NCBI GenBank assembly: GCA_964623055.1
Contig: CAZURK010000009.1
Location: 1 to 64,000, forward strand
Direction of reading: 5' to 3'
DNA: 64,000 bases
Source: JADHUC01 sp964623055
GTDB taxonomy: Bacteria > Planctomycetota > Planctomycetia > Pirellulales > Pirellulaceae
The translations under genes were made by a program, and so were the position numbers. This document shows, in pieces, positions 8,631-17,310 of the stretch. Below the pieces are notes generated by a model, which worked only from the letters and a program-made list of their open reading frames with translations, made no database searches and was not told where the DNA came from. Positions within the stretch are counted from its first letter, which is position 1. Each line of letters begins with the position of its first letter.

Positions 8631-10586
8631 CTACTCAAACACAGGATCATCGAATTCCGCCACCGGCATAAACCCGAACTGCCCCGGCCCCATCTTCAAC
8701 TCATGTGTCTCGCCGTTGCGAGTGACGACTAGCGTCACTTTCTCGTCCTCAGTCGCGGCTGTTTCCTTCCGTGCAAGGATCAGGTCCCGTCGCGTGGCGA
8801 TCCTCTTGCCGCCATAGCTGACCACGATGTCGCCGGGTTTCATACCGGCACGGGCGGCCTGCGTGCCGGGTAGCACTTGGCCGACCTTCAGAAAGGTTTT
8901 CTTCAGTTTGGCTTGGAGGGCTTTCACATCGACCGTATCCCCTGGCTGCCTGCCTTCGTAGGGACCAGCATCACCTCCATCGCGAACCGCCTTTCGACGT
9001 AACACCTCGCGGACAGCCCGATAGCAGTTGATCAAACCATGTCCCGTCTCGTAGTCAACGCCGGGCGCGGCAACGTCCGTGGCCGTGGTGGTGATGATCT
9101 GTTTCAAATCCCACGGCAGAAGGTCCGGATCGGCCGATAGCATCAGGGCAATGGCACCGCAGAACATCGGTCCGGCGAACGAGTTCCCATTCAGGCCAGC
9201 AGACCGTACCGTACCATCGGTCATCAACACGGGGAGAGCCATGTTGAACGCGCACACCTCGGGTTTCTGAACGAGCCCGTCGTGATAATGCTCCGTGTCC
9301 CATTTGACCGGACCTTTGCTGGAGAACAGGGTCCGCCGGAAGTTCCGTTGGACGCCCGCTGCGGCGAAAACCACGTCTGGAATGTCTTCCGGCACGCGCA
9401 TCTGTATAGGAGTAGGAACTTGCTGAGAGAAATTACCAGCCCCGGAAACGAAGAAGACACCGCAGAACGAACCATGTTCCATGATCTTCCGCCAGTGTGA
9501 GCGATATTCACCAAGTCGTGGTATCGAGAAACTCATGCTGTATGTGTCCGCACCTTGTTCGATGGCCCATTCGACGGCCGCCTCCAGCCGTTGGGATCCC
9601 ATCACCCCGGTCCAAGAAGCTTCAGGCGCAATGCCGAACTCATACTCCTTGCCCTTTACGCCGGCACCGCAGATGATTGCCGAGCACATGAATCCGTGCA
9701 TCACCTGCCCCTGAAACTGGCCCGGGCCCAACTGCCGCGTCGTCAGCACGGCCGTGTTGCGGTCGAAGTTGTAACCGTGGTAGTCGTCCACCAGCCCATT
9801 TTGATCATCGTCCTTGCCGTTAGCTGGCGTCTCACCCGGGTTTCGATAAAGGTTAACAGTCGTGTTGTCGGACAACACAAAATTGAAATCGTGGATGACG
9901 TTCAAAGTGCCCTTCCCGGTCACACCGAATTCCTTCCACACCTTATCGGCCAACAGATACCGTATATACCAAGGATGTTTGTATTGGTCGGAATCGAAAG
10001 CGGCTCGGTCGACAGGTTGAAACGCCGGCGGTTCACCCTGCTGTTTGCCGAAAGCAGCGGCTTGTCCTCTCTGGCCTGTCAGAAAGATGTTCTTGACGCC
10101 TTTGACCTTCTTCAGCGCATCTAGCGCGTCCGGCGCAATCGTGCACGAGAAACCATTGATGATCCAATGACGCTCGACATCGCGAATCGTGCCATCCTCG
10201 ATCAGCTTGTCCAAATCAGCTTTGGCGGCGGCAAACGACTCATCGCTGGCTGATTTCAACGTTCGGACGACGGCTTCGCGCAATTCGCGACGACCGCGGT
10301 TCGAAAACTCCGCCGCACGTTTCCGGTAGGACGCACCGTCCCCCAGGAACTGGAAATCAAACCAGACCTTTGCCCTGAACACTCGTAACCGGCTCAGGGG
10401 TGGCGTAGTTGCCTGCTGCATCCAAACGCCGTCGCCCGATACCTGTTCGAGCGATAAGATCTCGCCGCCCAGATCGTCCGAATCACGATCTTCGAGACCC
10501 CGTGCCGCGAGCCCGGTGACCGGCACGGCAAGTAAGACAGAGATCACACCAAGAAACAGAACCATTCGCCTTCGATGTACGCGCAC
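8631..10586 (-). CDS. Secreted subtilisin-like (S8) protease with C-terminal PDZ domain
   Basis: 651 residues. Signal peptide (LFLGVISVLLAVPVTGLAA), a propeptide-like region to about residue 175, then an S8 domain with diverged signatures: Asp233 in VIHDFNF, His297 in MHGFM, oxyanion Asn385 in SGAGN and Ser469 in GNSFAGP. The insert DDDQNGLVDDYHGYNF is typical of subtilases. A PDZ domain (GTQAARAGMKPGDIVVSYGGKRI) occupies about residues 565-640. The GTG start is preceded by GGGAGG at eight bases. The gene lies 32 bases after the PIG-L gene and is likely in the same operon. The protease is probably extracytoplasmic; the PDZ may bind exposed C termini. Confidence 0.88.
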   Translation of the reverse strand: MRVHRRRMVLFLGVISVLLAVPVTGLAARGLEDRDSDDLGGEILSLEQVSGDGVWMQQATTPPLSRLRVFRAKVWFDFQFLGDGASYRKRAAEFSNRGRRELREAVVRTLKSASDESFAAAKADLDKLIEDGTIRDVERHWIINGFSCTIAPDALDALKKVKGVKNIFLTGQRGQAAAFGKQQGEPPAFQPVDRAAFDSDQYKHPWYIRYLLADKVWKEFGVTGKGTLNVIHDFNFVLSDNTTVNLYRNPGETPANGKDDDQNGLVDDYHGYNFDRNTAVLTTRQLGPGQFQGQVMHGFMCSAIICGAGVKGKEYEFGIAPEASWTGVMGSQRLEAAVEWAIEQGADTYSMSFSIPRLGEYRSHWRKIMEHGSFCGVFFVSGAGNFSQQVPTPIQMRVPEDIPDVVFAAAGVQRNFRRTLFSSKGPVKWDTEHYHDGLVQKPEVCAFNMALPVLMTDGTVRSAGLNGNSFAGPMFCGAIALMLSADPDLLPWDLKQIITTTATDVAAPGVDYETGHGLINCYRAVREVLRRKAVRDGGDAGPYEGRQPGDTVDVKALQAKLKKTFLKVGQVLPGTQAARAGMKPGDIVVSYGGKRIATRRDLILARKETAATEDEKVTLVVTRNGETHELKMGPGQFGFMPVAEFDDPVFE

Positions 10587-10618
10587 TAGACTATCCTCCC
10601 ATATTCGTTTGGCCTTAC

Positions 10619-11521
10619 CTACTTCGAGAAGAACGGAAACAGCTTCTTGAGCTCTGCTTCGTTGGGCCGGCGTCCGTATTCGCAGATCTCGAGCACTTCG
10701 GCGTACTTCGCAGCTTGGCCGCTTTCGGGGCCGTAGAACTTGACCAAGAGGTCGCGGTGATCGTCGGCGGTTCGCTGGTGGCCGGGCCCGCGGCGATTCT
10801 TGGCGTACTCAAGACGCTCCTCGGCGGTCTTGGGAATGCGGCTGACGCGCTCGTGGCTCCCGTGAACACCACCCTCGAAAAACTGCGATACCAGAGCACA
10901 CATCGCCCGGCATTTCTTGTCCCACACGTCGTCGATCGCCACGGCAATGTCGGCCTGGAACGGGGTCGGCTTCTGGAAGCGGTCGCGGAAGTACATGAAA
11001 ACGGGATTGCGCTTCAGCGCGGGCACGTCGGGGCAGAAAAAGGGGACCGTCACCATGTAGGCGGAGTCCATCACCAGCACGCTGGTGTAGCGGTGGTCGG
11101 GGTGGTAGTCGTTGGGTCGGTGTGTCATGACCAGATCGGCTTTCCATTGGCGGATCAGCCGGACGAATTTCTTGCGGTTTTCGAGCGTGGGCATGAGCTC
11201 GCCGTCGTGGATGTCGAGCACCTCGGTCTCGATGCCGAGGATCCTGGCCGCCTCTTGGGCTTCCGCGGTTCGCCGCTGCGCCAGCGGGCCGCCCGACATA
11301 TGAAAATGCCCGATGTCTCCGTTGGTGGTGGAGACGAACTTCACCTTATGCCCGGCCGCGGCCCACTTTGCTGCCATCCCGCCGACCTGATACTCGCAAT
11401 CGTCGGGGTGGGCCCCGAAACAAATGATCCGCAGCTTGCCGTCTGAGTCTTGCGCCTCGGCTTCAGCAAGCGGAAGAAGGGCGACAAGGGCCACCAGAAC
11501 GATCCACCATTTGCACCTCAT
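10619..11521 (-). CDS. Secreted PIG-L/LmbE family deacetylase
   Basis: 300 residues with signal peptide ending near EAEAQ. The zinc-binding AHPDD motif is at 37-41 and the second metal motif HPDH is near residue 150, both diagnostic of PIG-L/LmbE deacetylases that remove acetyl groups from N-acetylglucosamine-type substrates. The exported location suggests a glycan or glycoside substrate rather than a thiol precursor. GGAGG stands before the ATG. It is the promoter-proximal gene of a probable operon with the downstream subtilase. Confidence 0.88.
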   Translation of the reverse strand: MRCKWWIVLVALVALLPLAEAEAQDSDGKLRIICFGAHPDDCEYQVGGMAAKWAAAGHKVKFVSTTNGDIGHFHMSGGPLAQRRTAEAQEAARILGIETEVLDIHDGELMPTLENRKKFVRLIRQWKADLVMTHRPNDYHPDHRYTSVLVMDSAYMVTVPFFCPDVPALKRNPVFMYFRDRFQKPTPFQADIAVAIDDVWDKKCRAMCALVSQFFEGGVHGSHERVSRIPKTAEERLEYAKNRRGPGHQRTADDHRDLLVKFYGPESGQAAKYAEVLEICEYGRRPNEAELKKLFPFFSK

Positions 11522-11680
11522 GGAACACCTCCGGTTGTATCAGGATCTCAAGAATCTCGGACTACCCAATTCTTGCCAGCCGTGGGCCGGCTACGCCGTC
11601 CAGTCTAGCAGTCGAGCATTTTGTTTCAACAAGCGGCGCTGGTTTCGCGGCGCTGTGGACGGTCCGGGCCATGAATGAAG

Positions 11681-11710
11681 CGTTCCAAGCGAAGCTCCGC
11701 TTGGGGAACG
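11681..11710. repeat. Palindromic intergenic element
   Basis: CGTTCCAAGCG and CGCTTGGGGAACG form an imperfect hairpin around a short loop. It is one of several unrelated hairpin-forming repeats in the window. Confidence 0.55.
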
Positions 11711-11942
11711 AATGCGAACCAGTACCTCTTCGGCCGCGCAAGCCGGACGCGTGGCCTATCCCGCGTCGCGAGATGATAGCGATTTCAAGCCCCAGTTGGC
11801 CCCGGCACCTACGCGACCGCTCTCCTCGTGTAGAAGGCTTCGACCTGACTTCCATATTGCTAGAATCGCAGCAGGTGAGTCGTAGCGGTTCAATCGACAA
11901 GCCTTATGTCTGACAACGACAAGCCACAGCATATCCACTGCG

Positions 11943-12212
11943 AGGTTCGGACTTCTCAACATCCTCCGGCTTCTGCCTTCTGCCCTTGAACTCCTCAAAG
12001 GTCAGAGCGCCATCGAAGAGCATTTCGGCTTGAAAGGGCCTGCAATGTCGAACCTCGGCCGGTACGGTGCACCGGCGGATCTACCATTGCTGCTACCCTT
12101 CTGCGACTATTGGAGAGCAGATCGGACTACTCAGTATTGGGCCATGTCGGCCGTGGCCGGTCTCCGTGATCGATACCACCACGACATCAACGGGCCCATT
12201 CAGGTGAAGTGA
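11943..12212 (+). pseudogene. C-terminal protein fragment, HEAT-like, no start
   Basis: A reading frame open to a TGA at 12210-12212 encodes protein-like text such as ALELLKGQSAIEEHFGLKG and NLGRYGAPADLPLLLPFCDYW, followed by QYWAMSAVAGLRDRY. The alternation of short amphipathic helices suggests the last repeats of a HEAT/armadillo-type protein. No ATG or ribosome-binding site lies at the 5' side; only TTG at 12030 and ATG at 12045 are available. I read it as the surviving 3' end of a lost gene. On the opposite strand the same DNA reads FDGALTFEEFKGRR, EF-hand-like, so the coding strand is not certain. Confidence 0.35.
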
Positions 12213-12326
12213 GTCTTTTCGTCGTCAATGTTGTGGCATAGTCCCTCGCCAGTCATCTTAGTTGGTGGTACATTCTGACGTCACAACTACCCGTGACACT
12301 CGGCGTTATCGTGACCGAAATCCGCA

Positions 12327-15300
12327 ATGACGGTTACCACGGCATTTTCTGGCGACGAAGTAACGATGGATAAGAGCGAATCAATGGAAATACAAAACGA
12401 GCGTTCGCGCAGTTTCATCTCATGGGCAGCGATGATGGCGGTGGTTTTGTCGGTTGCCTTCCGCTGGACGACGGCGGCTCACGCGACGCCGGAAGACGAG
12501 TCGGCACAGATTGTCCAGGCCACCGGCATCAAGGGCGGTCTGGTCGTCCACCTCGGCTGCAGTGACGGCAAACTGACCGCGGCCCTAAGAGCGAGCGAAA
12601 GCTACCTTGTGCACGGGCTCGACAGCCGTGCAGAGAACGTGATAAAGGCGCGCGAATACATCCAGTCACTCGGTGCATATGGCCCTGTGTCGGTTGACTC
12701 GTTTGACGGGAAACATCTGCCTTACGCGGACAACACGGTCAATCTGGTGGTGGCGAGTGGCAAGTGTCAGGTGGCAAGTGAGGAGATCGCCAGGGTACTC
12801 GCCCCGAATGGCGTGGCCCTGGTTCTGACAGACGACCCAACAGCATTTGCCACACGCCACTCGCCCCTTGCCACGCAACCACTGACCGGCCTTCCAGGCT
12901 GGAGTGCGTTCGTCAAACCGCGGCCGGAAGATATCGACGAATGGACACACTTCCTCTACGACGCCAGCGGAACCGCTGTGTCGAAGGATCGGCAAGTCGC
13001 GCCACCGAAGCGTCTGCAATGGGTGGCCGAGCCGAGATGGTGCCGGAGCCACGAGTTTCCAAGCAGCGTCAACGCCGTCGTCAGCGCCGACGGACGCGTG
13101 TTTTACATCCTGGATGAGGGACCGCTTGGTGTGTACAAGAAGCTGCCGCAGAGCTGCTCCTTGATTGCACGGGACGCCTCGAACGGTCTTCTGCTATGGA
13201 AGCAGCCGATGAGAGAGTGGAGCTACGAACACGGGACGGGCCTGGGAGACCGCTGGCATATTCATCATACGCTGCCTCGCCGCTTGGTCGCCCATGGTGA
13301 CAAGGTCTACCTCACCTTGAGCTTCCGAAACTCACCCGTCTCGATCCTGGACGCTGCAACCGGCGCCATCTTGACTGAGGGAATTGAGGGGACGGAGGGA
13401 ACCGACGAGATCCTCTACGCAGACGGAATCTTGGTCGCAAAGAGCACCGACCAGTCTCAAGGGGCTACGAAATACATCACGCAGAAGGATCTCAGTGACT
13501 CGCTCGCGGCCGTGGATGCCGAAACGGGCAGTTTGCTGTGGCGAAAGGACAAGGTGCAAGTTGCCCCGTATGCGTTGGCCGTGAAAGACAACCGAGTCGT
13601 GTATCACAACATGGCGGAGATCGTTTGCCTGGACGCAAAGACAGGGCGCGAGCTGTGGCGAGTCGCGAATGACGTCGAGCGGATTCCCGGGGCAGGCAGC
13701 ACGCTCGTCATCAGTGAAGATGTTGTTCTATACCATTCTTACAGGCATGAGACTAAGCCTGGGGCAGGACGGAGAGGCCGAAAGACTGTGGCCGCGATCA
13801 CGGCCCTGGGCGCGGAGGACGGCCGGGAACTGTGGACGGCCAAGGGCGGGATCGGATGGGCCGGTGCGTGTACGCAACCGACCGATGTGTTCGTCGCCAA
13901 CGGTTTGGTGTGGTGTGGCCAATCCCGACAGGGCCGCGACCTACGGACCGGCGAGGTCCGCAAGACATTGGACTTGGGCAAACTCATCTCCCCCGGCCAC
14001 CACCCGCGGTGTTACCGCAGCAAAGCAACGGAGAGTTTCCTCATTTGGCCCAAGCGAGGCGCCGAGTTCATCGACCTAGACGGCGACGAACACATGCGTC
14101 ACAACTGGCTCCGCGCGCCTTGTTTTGCAGGCGTCATGCCGGCCAACGGCCTGCTATACGTGCCGCCCAGTCAGTGCTTCTGTTATCCCGGCGTCAAGTT
14201 ATCCGGATTCCTCGCGCTGGCGGCGGAGGAGCCGAAAAGTCAAAAAGTCGAAAGGTCAAAGAGCGAGAGAGCCGCGCGTCTCGAACGCGGGCCGGCCTAT
14301 GACCAAATCGGCCATCGGCCATCGGCAATCGAAAATCCCAGTGATTGGCCGATGTACCGACACGACCCTCTGCGAAGCGGTGCCGCGAAGGGGGCGGTTC
14401 CGACCGAGTTGACGAAGCTATGGGAGGTGACGCTGAGCCGCGAGGCGGCACAGCCAATTGTCGTCGGCGATCGGCTGTTCGTGGCGGAGAAAGACGCGCA
14501 TCGGATTCGTTGTCTGGACGCGAGGGACGGTCGAGCTGTGTGGGCCTTCACAGCCGGTGGGCGGATTGATTCCGCACCGACGGTTCATGATGGCCTCGTT
14601 CTGTTTGGCTGCCGAGACGGTTGGCTATACTGCCTGCGCGCCGACGACGGCAAACTGGTTTGGCGGTTTCATGCCGCACCGGCGATGCGGCGTGTCATGT
14701 CCTTCGGCCAACTCGAATCGTCCTGGCCGGTCCACGGAAGCGTGCTCGTGCAGGATGACGTCGTCTACTTCACGGCCGGCCGATCGTCCTACCTGGACGG
14801 CGGCATCGTGGTATATGGGCTGAATCCGAGGACCGGTGAGGTCTTCCATCGAGCGCTTTTGGAGGGTCCTTGGCCGGACATCGCGACGGAGAGTGGCGGT
14901 CCTTTCTGGATGGAAGGCGCCAAGTCCGACCTCTTCGTAAGCGACGGTCAGTATCTGTACATGCAACGAATCAAGTTCGACGGCGAACTGAATCGTATAG
15001 ACACTCCGCAGATCACCACGCTCGGCGATCTGGACATGGGCGGACGTCACCTATTGGCGACCGGAGGCTTCCTGGACGATTCTGGCTTCGACCGCTTGTT
15101 TTGGGTGCACGGCAAGCGGTGGCCTGGCTTCTACTTTGCCCAGCAGGCGCCGAAGAGCGGACAGATAATCGTCTTCGACGAACAGACGACGTATACGGTC
15201 AAGTACTTCTATCGTCGTCACGGTTTGAGCCCCGGCTTCATACCGGCCGACATCGGCTATTTGCTGTTCGCGGACGACAACGACAACGAACCCATCCTGG

Positions 15301-15716
15301 TCGACCAAGACGGTACTCCAAAGGCCGTCGATTGGCTGCCAACCTCGGCTCGCGGCAGAGGACGTTACGACATCTCCGCTCGATCCGTGGGCGTTGAAAA
15401 AGGCATCGGCTACACGCGATCCAAACCGCCGAAGTGGCAAGAGCTCATGCCCATCCGAGCGAGAGCCATGATGCTTGCGGGCGACCATCTGTTCGTGGCA
15501 GGGGCCCCTGACGTGATCGATCCGGAAGATCCCTACGCGACGCTCGACGGTCGCAAGGGAGCCGTGCTTCAGGTCTTTTCGGCCAGCGACGGCGCACTCT
15601 TGAAATCGTATCCGCTCGCCTCGCCGCCGGTGTTCGACGGGATGTCGGCGGCAAACAACCGGCTATTTATGGCTGCCCTTGACGGCCGTGTGGTGTGCAT
15701 GGGGTCGAAGAATTGA
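12327..15716 (+). CDS. Methyltransferase-like domain fused to PQQ-type beta-propellers
   Basis: Up to 1,129 residues. A hydrophobic leader (AAMMAVVLSVAFRWTTAAHA) is followed at about 55-165 by a SAM-methyltransferase-like fold: VVHLGCSDGKLTAAL resembles motif I, and LPYADNTVNLVVAS and RVLAPNGVALVL resemble the later motifs. From about residue 190 two PQQ-like propellers run to the end, with tryptophan-docking repeats such as DARDGRAVWAF, ETGSLLWRKD and DGKLVWRF. Export of a methyltransferase fold is odd; it may be a degenerate binding domain. The region between the propellers (about 635-680) and the methyltransferase part contain short repeats (separate entries). Starts at 12366 or 12384 are possible, since no ribosome-binding site is convincing. 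Confidence 0.8.
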   Translation: MTVTTAFSGDEVTMDKSESMEIQNERSRSFISWAAMMAVVLSVAFRWTTAAHATPEDESAQIVQATGIKGGLVVHLGCSDGKLTAALRASESYLVHGLDSRAENVIKAREYIQSLGAYGPVSVDSFDGKHLPYADNTVNLVVASGKCQVASEEIARVLAPNGVALVLTDDPTAFATRHSPLATQPLTGLPGWSAFVKPRPEDIDEWTHFLYDASGTAVSKDRQVAPPKRLQWVAEPRWCRSHEFPSSVNAVVSADGRVFYILDEGPLGVYKKLPQSCSLIARDASNGLLLWKQPMREWSYEHGTGLGDRWHIHHTLPRRLVAHGDKVYLTLSFRNSPVSILDAATGAILTEGIEGTEGTDEILYADGILVAKSTDQSQGATKYITQKDLSDSLAAVDAETGSLLWRKDKVQVAPYALAVKDNRVVYHNMAEIVCLDAKTGRELWRVANDVERIPGAGSTLVISEDVVLYHSYRHETKPGAGRRGRKTVAAITALGAEDGRELWTAKGGIGWAGACTQPTDVFVANGLVWCGQSRQGRDLRTGEVRKTLDLGKLISPGHHPRCYRSKATESFLIWPKRGAEFIDLDGDEHMRHNWLRAPCFAGVMPANGLLYVPPSQCFCYPGVKLSGFLALAAEEPKSQKVERSKSERAARLERGPAYDQIGHRPSAIENPSDWPMYRHDPLRSGAAKGAVPTELTKLWEVTLSREAAQPIVVGDRLFVAEKDAHRIRCLDARDGRAVWAFTAGGRIDSAPTVHDGLVLFGCRDGWLYCLRADDGKLVWRFHAAPAMRRVMSFGQLESSWPVHGSVLVQDDVVYFTAGRSSYLDGGIVVYGLNPRTGEVFHRALLEGPWPDIATESGGPFWMEGAKSDLFVSDGQYLYMQRIKFDGELNRIDTPQITTLGDLDMGGRHLLATGGFLDDSGFDRLFWVHGKRWPGFYFAQQAPKSGQIIVFDEQTTYTVKYFYRRHGLSPGFIPADIGYLLFADDNDNEPILVDQDGTPKAVDWLPTSARGRGRYDISARSVGVEKGIGYTRSKPPKWQELMPIRARAMMLAGDHLFVAGAPDVIDPEDPYATLDGRKGAVLQVFSASDGALLKSYPLASPPVFDGMSAANNRLFMAALDGRVVCMGSKN
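12750..12874. repeat. Inverted short repeats inside a coding sequence
   Basis: The left part (12750-12780) contains GTGGCGAGTGGCAAGTG and a second GTGGCAAGTG. The right part (12849-12874) contains CCACTCGCC and CTTGCCAC, their inverse. Both are in frame, giving VASGKCQVAS and FATRHSPLATQ in the methyltransferase-like domain. The pattern resembles intergenic short repeats that entered the gene. Confidence 0.55.
14235..14338. repeat. Degenerate tandem repeats inside a coding sequence
   Basis: Two tracts lie in the linker between the propellers: AAAGTC/AAAGGTC-like units at 14235-14260 (protein KSQKVERSKSERA) and ATCGGCC units at 14306-14338 (protein QIGHRPSAIENP). Both keep the reading frame. 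Confidence 0.55.
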
Positions 15717-15814
15717 CCGTGAGTGGAGAAGCCTGAACTGATCTATCGAGCAGATTCGGTCACGCAGCATGATCTGGTGTGCTGGTTCAACGACTTTCGC
15801 CTGTGCGCGTGTCA

Positions 15815-16005
15815 ACGCGCGGGCATCCTTGATCCGTGTTTCCTCACGAAGCAAGGCGACTTCCTGTACGGCGCGGTCGCGTTCTGCTTTGAGCCGAGTT
15901 CGTGCATTGACACTATTGGCCGCCCAGCTTCGAGTATACGCGGTGGCGAACTGTGCCAGCGAGATGACGTGCAGGATGGCCCAGCGCACTCCATGTGATA
16001 GGCCA
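15815..16005 (-). pseudogene. Transposase/integrase N-terminal remnant
   Basis: The minus-strand frame encodes SHGVRWAILHVISLAQFA, then YTRSWAANSVNARTRLKAER and VALLREETRIKDARA. I recognise this as the N-terminal segment of a planctomycete transposase family with an rve integrase core (helical region plus coiled coil before the HTH and catalytic domains). Similarity fades after KDARA; the HTH and the DDE core are absent. No flanking inverted repeats are seen. It is a relic, adjoining the broken glycosidase at 16090-16800. Confidence 0.55.
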
Positions 16006-16089
16006 TGCGCACAGCGGTTGCAGTGACAGGAATTCGCCATTCCTTTACACTCTCGCGTTGGCCGCTTCGCGAAGGGTATCGGCCCGTGA

Positions 16090-16800
16090 TCACATTCCGC
16101 CACGACGAGTATAACGCACCAGCAAGCTGTTCTTGCGTGTGGGAATTCGCAGCTCCAGCGTGGCCAGATCTTTGCCGCTCATGACGTTCGCCACGGACGG
16201 GTGCTGCTCGTCGATGAAGGTCACCGAGCATGCCTGGCCCGGATCGATAGCCCGCAAGACGACCTGGAGAGTCGCGTAGGGGCTGGCCTCGCGCCGGAAG
16301 GCCAGCACGATGCCTTCATCATCCTCGGGCAGGTGAAACTGATAAGCCATCCAGTGCTCAGGCGCCATGCTCCAGGCCGTCAGGGGATAGTAGTCGCCAT
16401 ACCAGTATTTCTGATTCTCCCGGATCTCCGCAACACACGCGCGAGCTTCCTCCAGAGGGAACGCGGGGTCCAAGATGTCCCACTCGGCACACAAACCGGA
16501 CGTCGCGGACGAGCGGCATTGGTAGGCCCCCACTTCCCAGCCGATCGTGGCGTTGTCCACCCGTGTCGCGGTTGTTGTCAATGCCCACCGAAGCCGCGAA
16601 GGATCGAATCGACCCGGCCGGAAACGAGACGAGCAGATCGCTGTTGGCGTGGGTGCCCAATCCGTGCTCGAAACGCTGGCGGCCAATCGTGATCGGCGAT
16701 GTCCCGATCACCGACTGTTTCCGCCCCAGCCGGCCATCATCCTGCCTGCGCAGTACCATTGCGAACGGCTGCTTTGCGGGGGCTTCTGTTCCACCTACTT
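16090..16800 (-). pseudogene. Chimeric NPCBM / glycosidase C-terminal remnant
   Basis: Two minus-strand frames form one interrupted gene. The upstream frame (about 16800-16565) encodes APAKQPFAMVLRRQ, QSVIGTSPITIGRQRFEHGL and THANSDLLVSFPAGS, a typical NPCBM domain cut at SVGIDNNRDTGG. The downstream frame (to 16090) encodes IGWEVGAYQCRSS, AEWDILDPAFPLEEA, YYPLTAWSMAPEHWMAYQFH and ends LLVRYTRRGGM, like the end of an alpha-galactosidase-type (GH36/GH31-like) enzyme. The switch lies near 16560-16570. The rest of the NPCBM domain and the entire catalytic barrel are missing, so a large deletion plus a frameshift fused the two ends. The glycosidase family is an inference. Confidence 0.6.
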
Positions 16801-17310
16801 CGCGACCAATGCCAGCAATCGTCCGTCGGGACCCCGCTACTCGACCAGACTGTTGGCTGCGTTGTCGATGTGCTGAGTGTACTCCCGAGTCAGCGTGCAG
16901 TCTTCATTATTACCGTCTCCGTGTGCCAACCCATCACCAACGGTCTCCACCCGACGCTGATGCCAACGCAGCGACAGGCGGCAGCAAACAGTACTCGACC
17001 ATTCTACACGACGGACGCCCAGCAGAAATCAATCTCGGATACCGGTGGGGCAAAGTCGCAAAACTACTGCAGGATGTCGTAAGACACGTGTGTGCCGCGG
17101 TTTTGACGCGGCGAATCTGGGCCGCCTGCTGGAATTCCTGCTTGGGCAGGTTCACAATGGTGCGTGTGGCGTCTTGGTATAGACCCGCGAAGTGCTGATC
17201 CCCAAATCCTGAAGGTTGCAGCCTCTACAACCGCGCAGGGCTCCCCGCCTCGCCGTTCCGCACTGACGATTGGCAGCGCACGAGAATCCGCGGAACCGGA
17301 GTATGAATCC
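16801..17310. other. Intergenic region between the pseudogene and the giant beta-helix gene
   Basis: About 510 bases. On the minus strand one frame between about 16800 and 17030 reads protein-like (for example CTLTREYTQHIDNAANSLVE, then GPDGRLLALVAK after a stop) but contains stops and matches nothing I recognise; it could be further decayed coding DNA. The ribosome-binding site GGAG at 17298-17301 serves the beta-helix gene. Confidence 0.4.

Larger units (their letters stand above)
11522..12326. other. Long intergenic region with a palindrome and a coding remnant
   Basis: About 805 bases with no intact gene. It holds a palindromic element at 11681-11710 and a short protein-like fragment ending at 12212. 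The rest shows nothing I can name. Confidence 0.5.

Noticed and set aside
16801..17040. Minus-strand text NNEDCTLTREYTQHIDNA to GPDGRLLALVAK as another gene
   Set aside because: It contains stop codons and matches nothing I recognise; kept only as a remark on the gap.
17164..17310. N-terminal extension of the beta-helix gene to 17164
   Set aside because: The text has no signal peptide and no ribosome-binding site; the ATG at 17311 has both.
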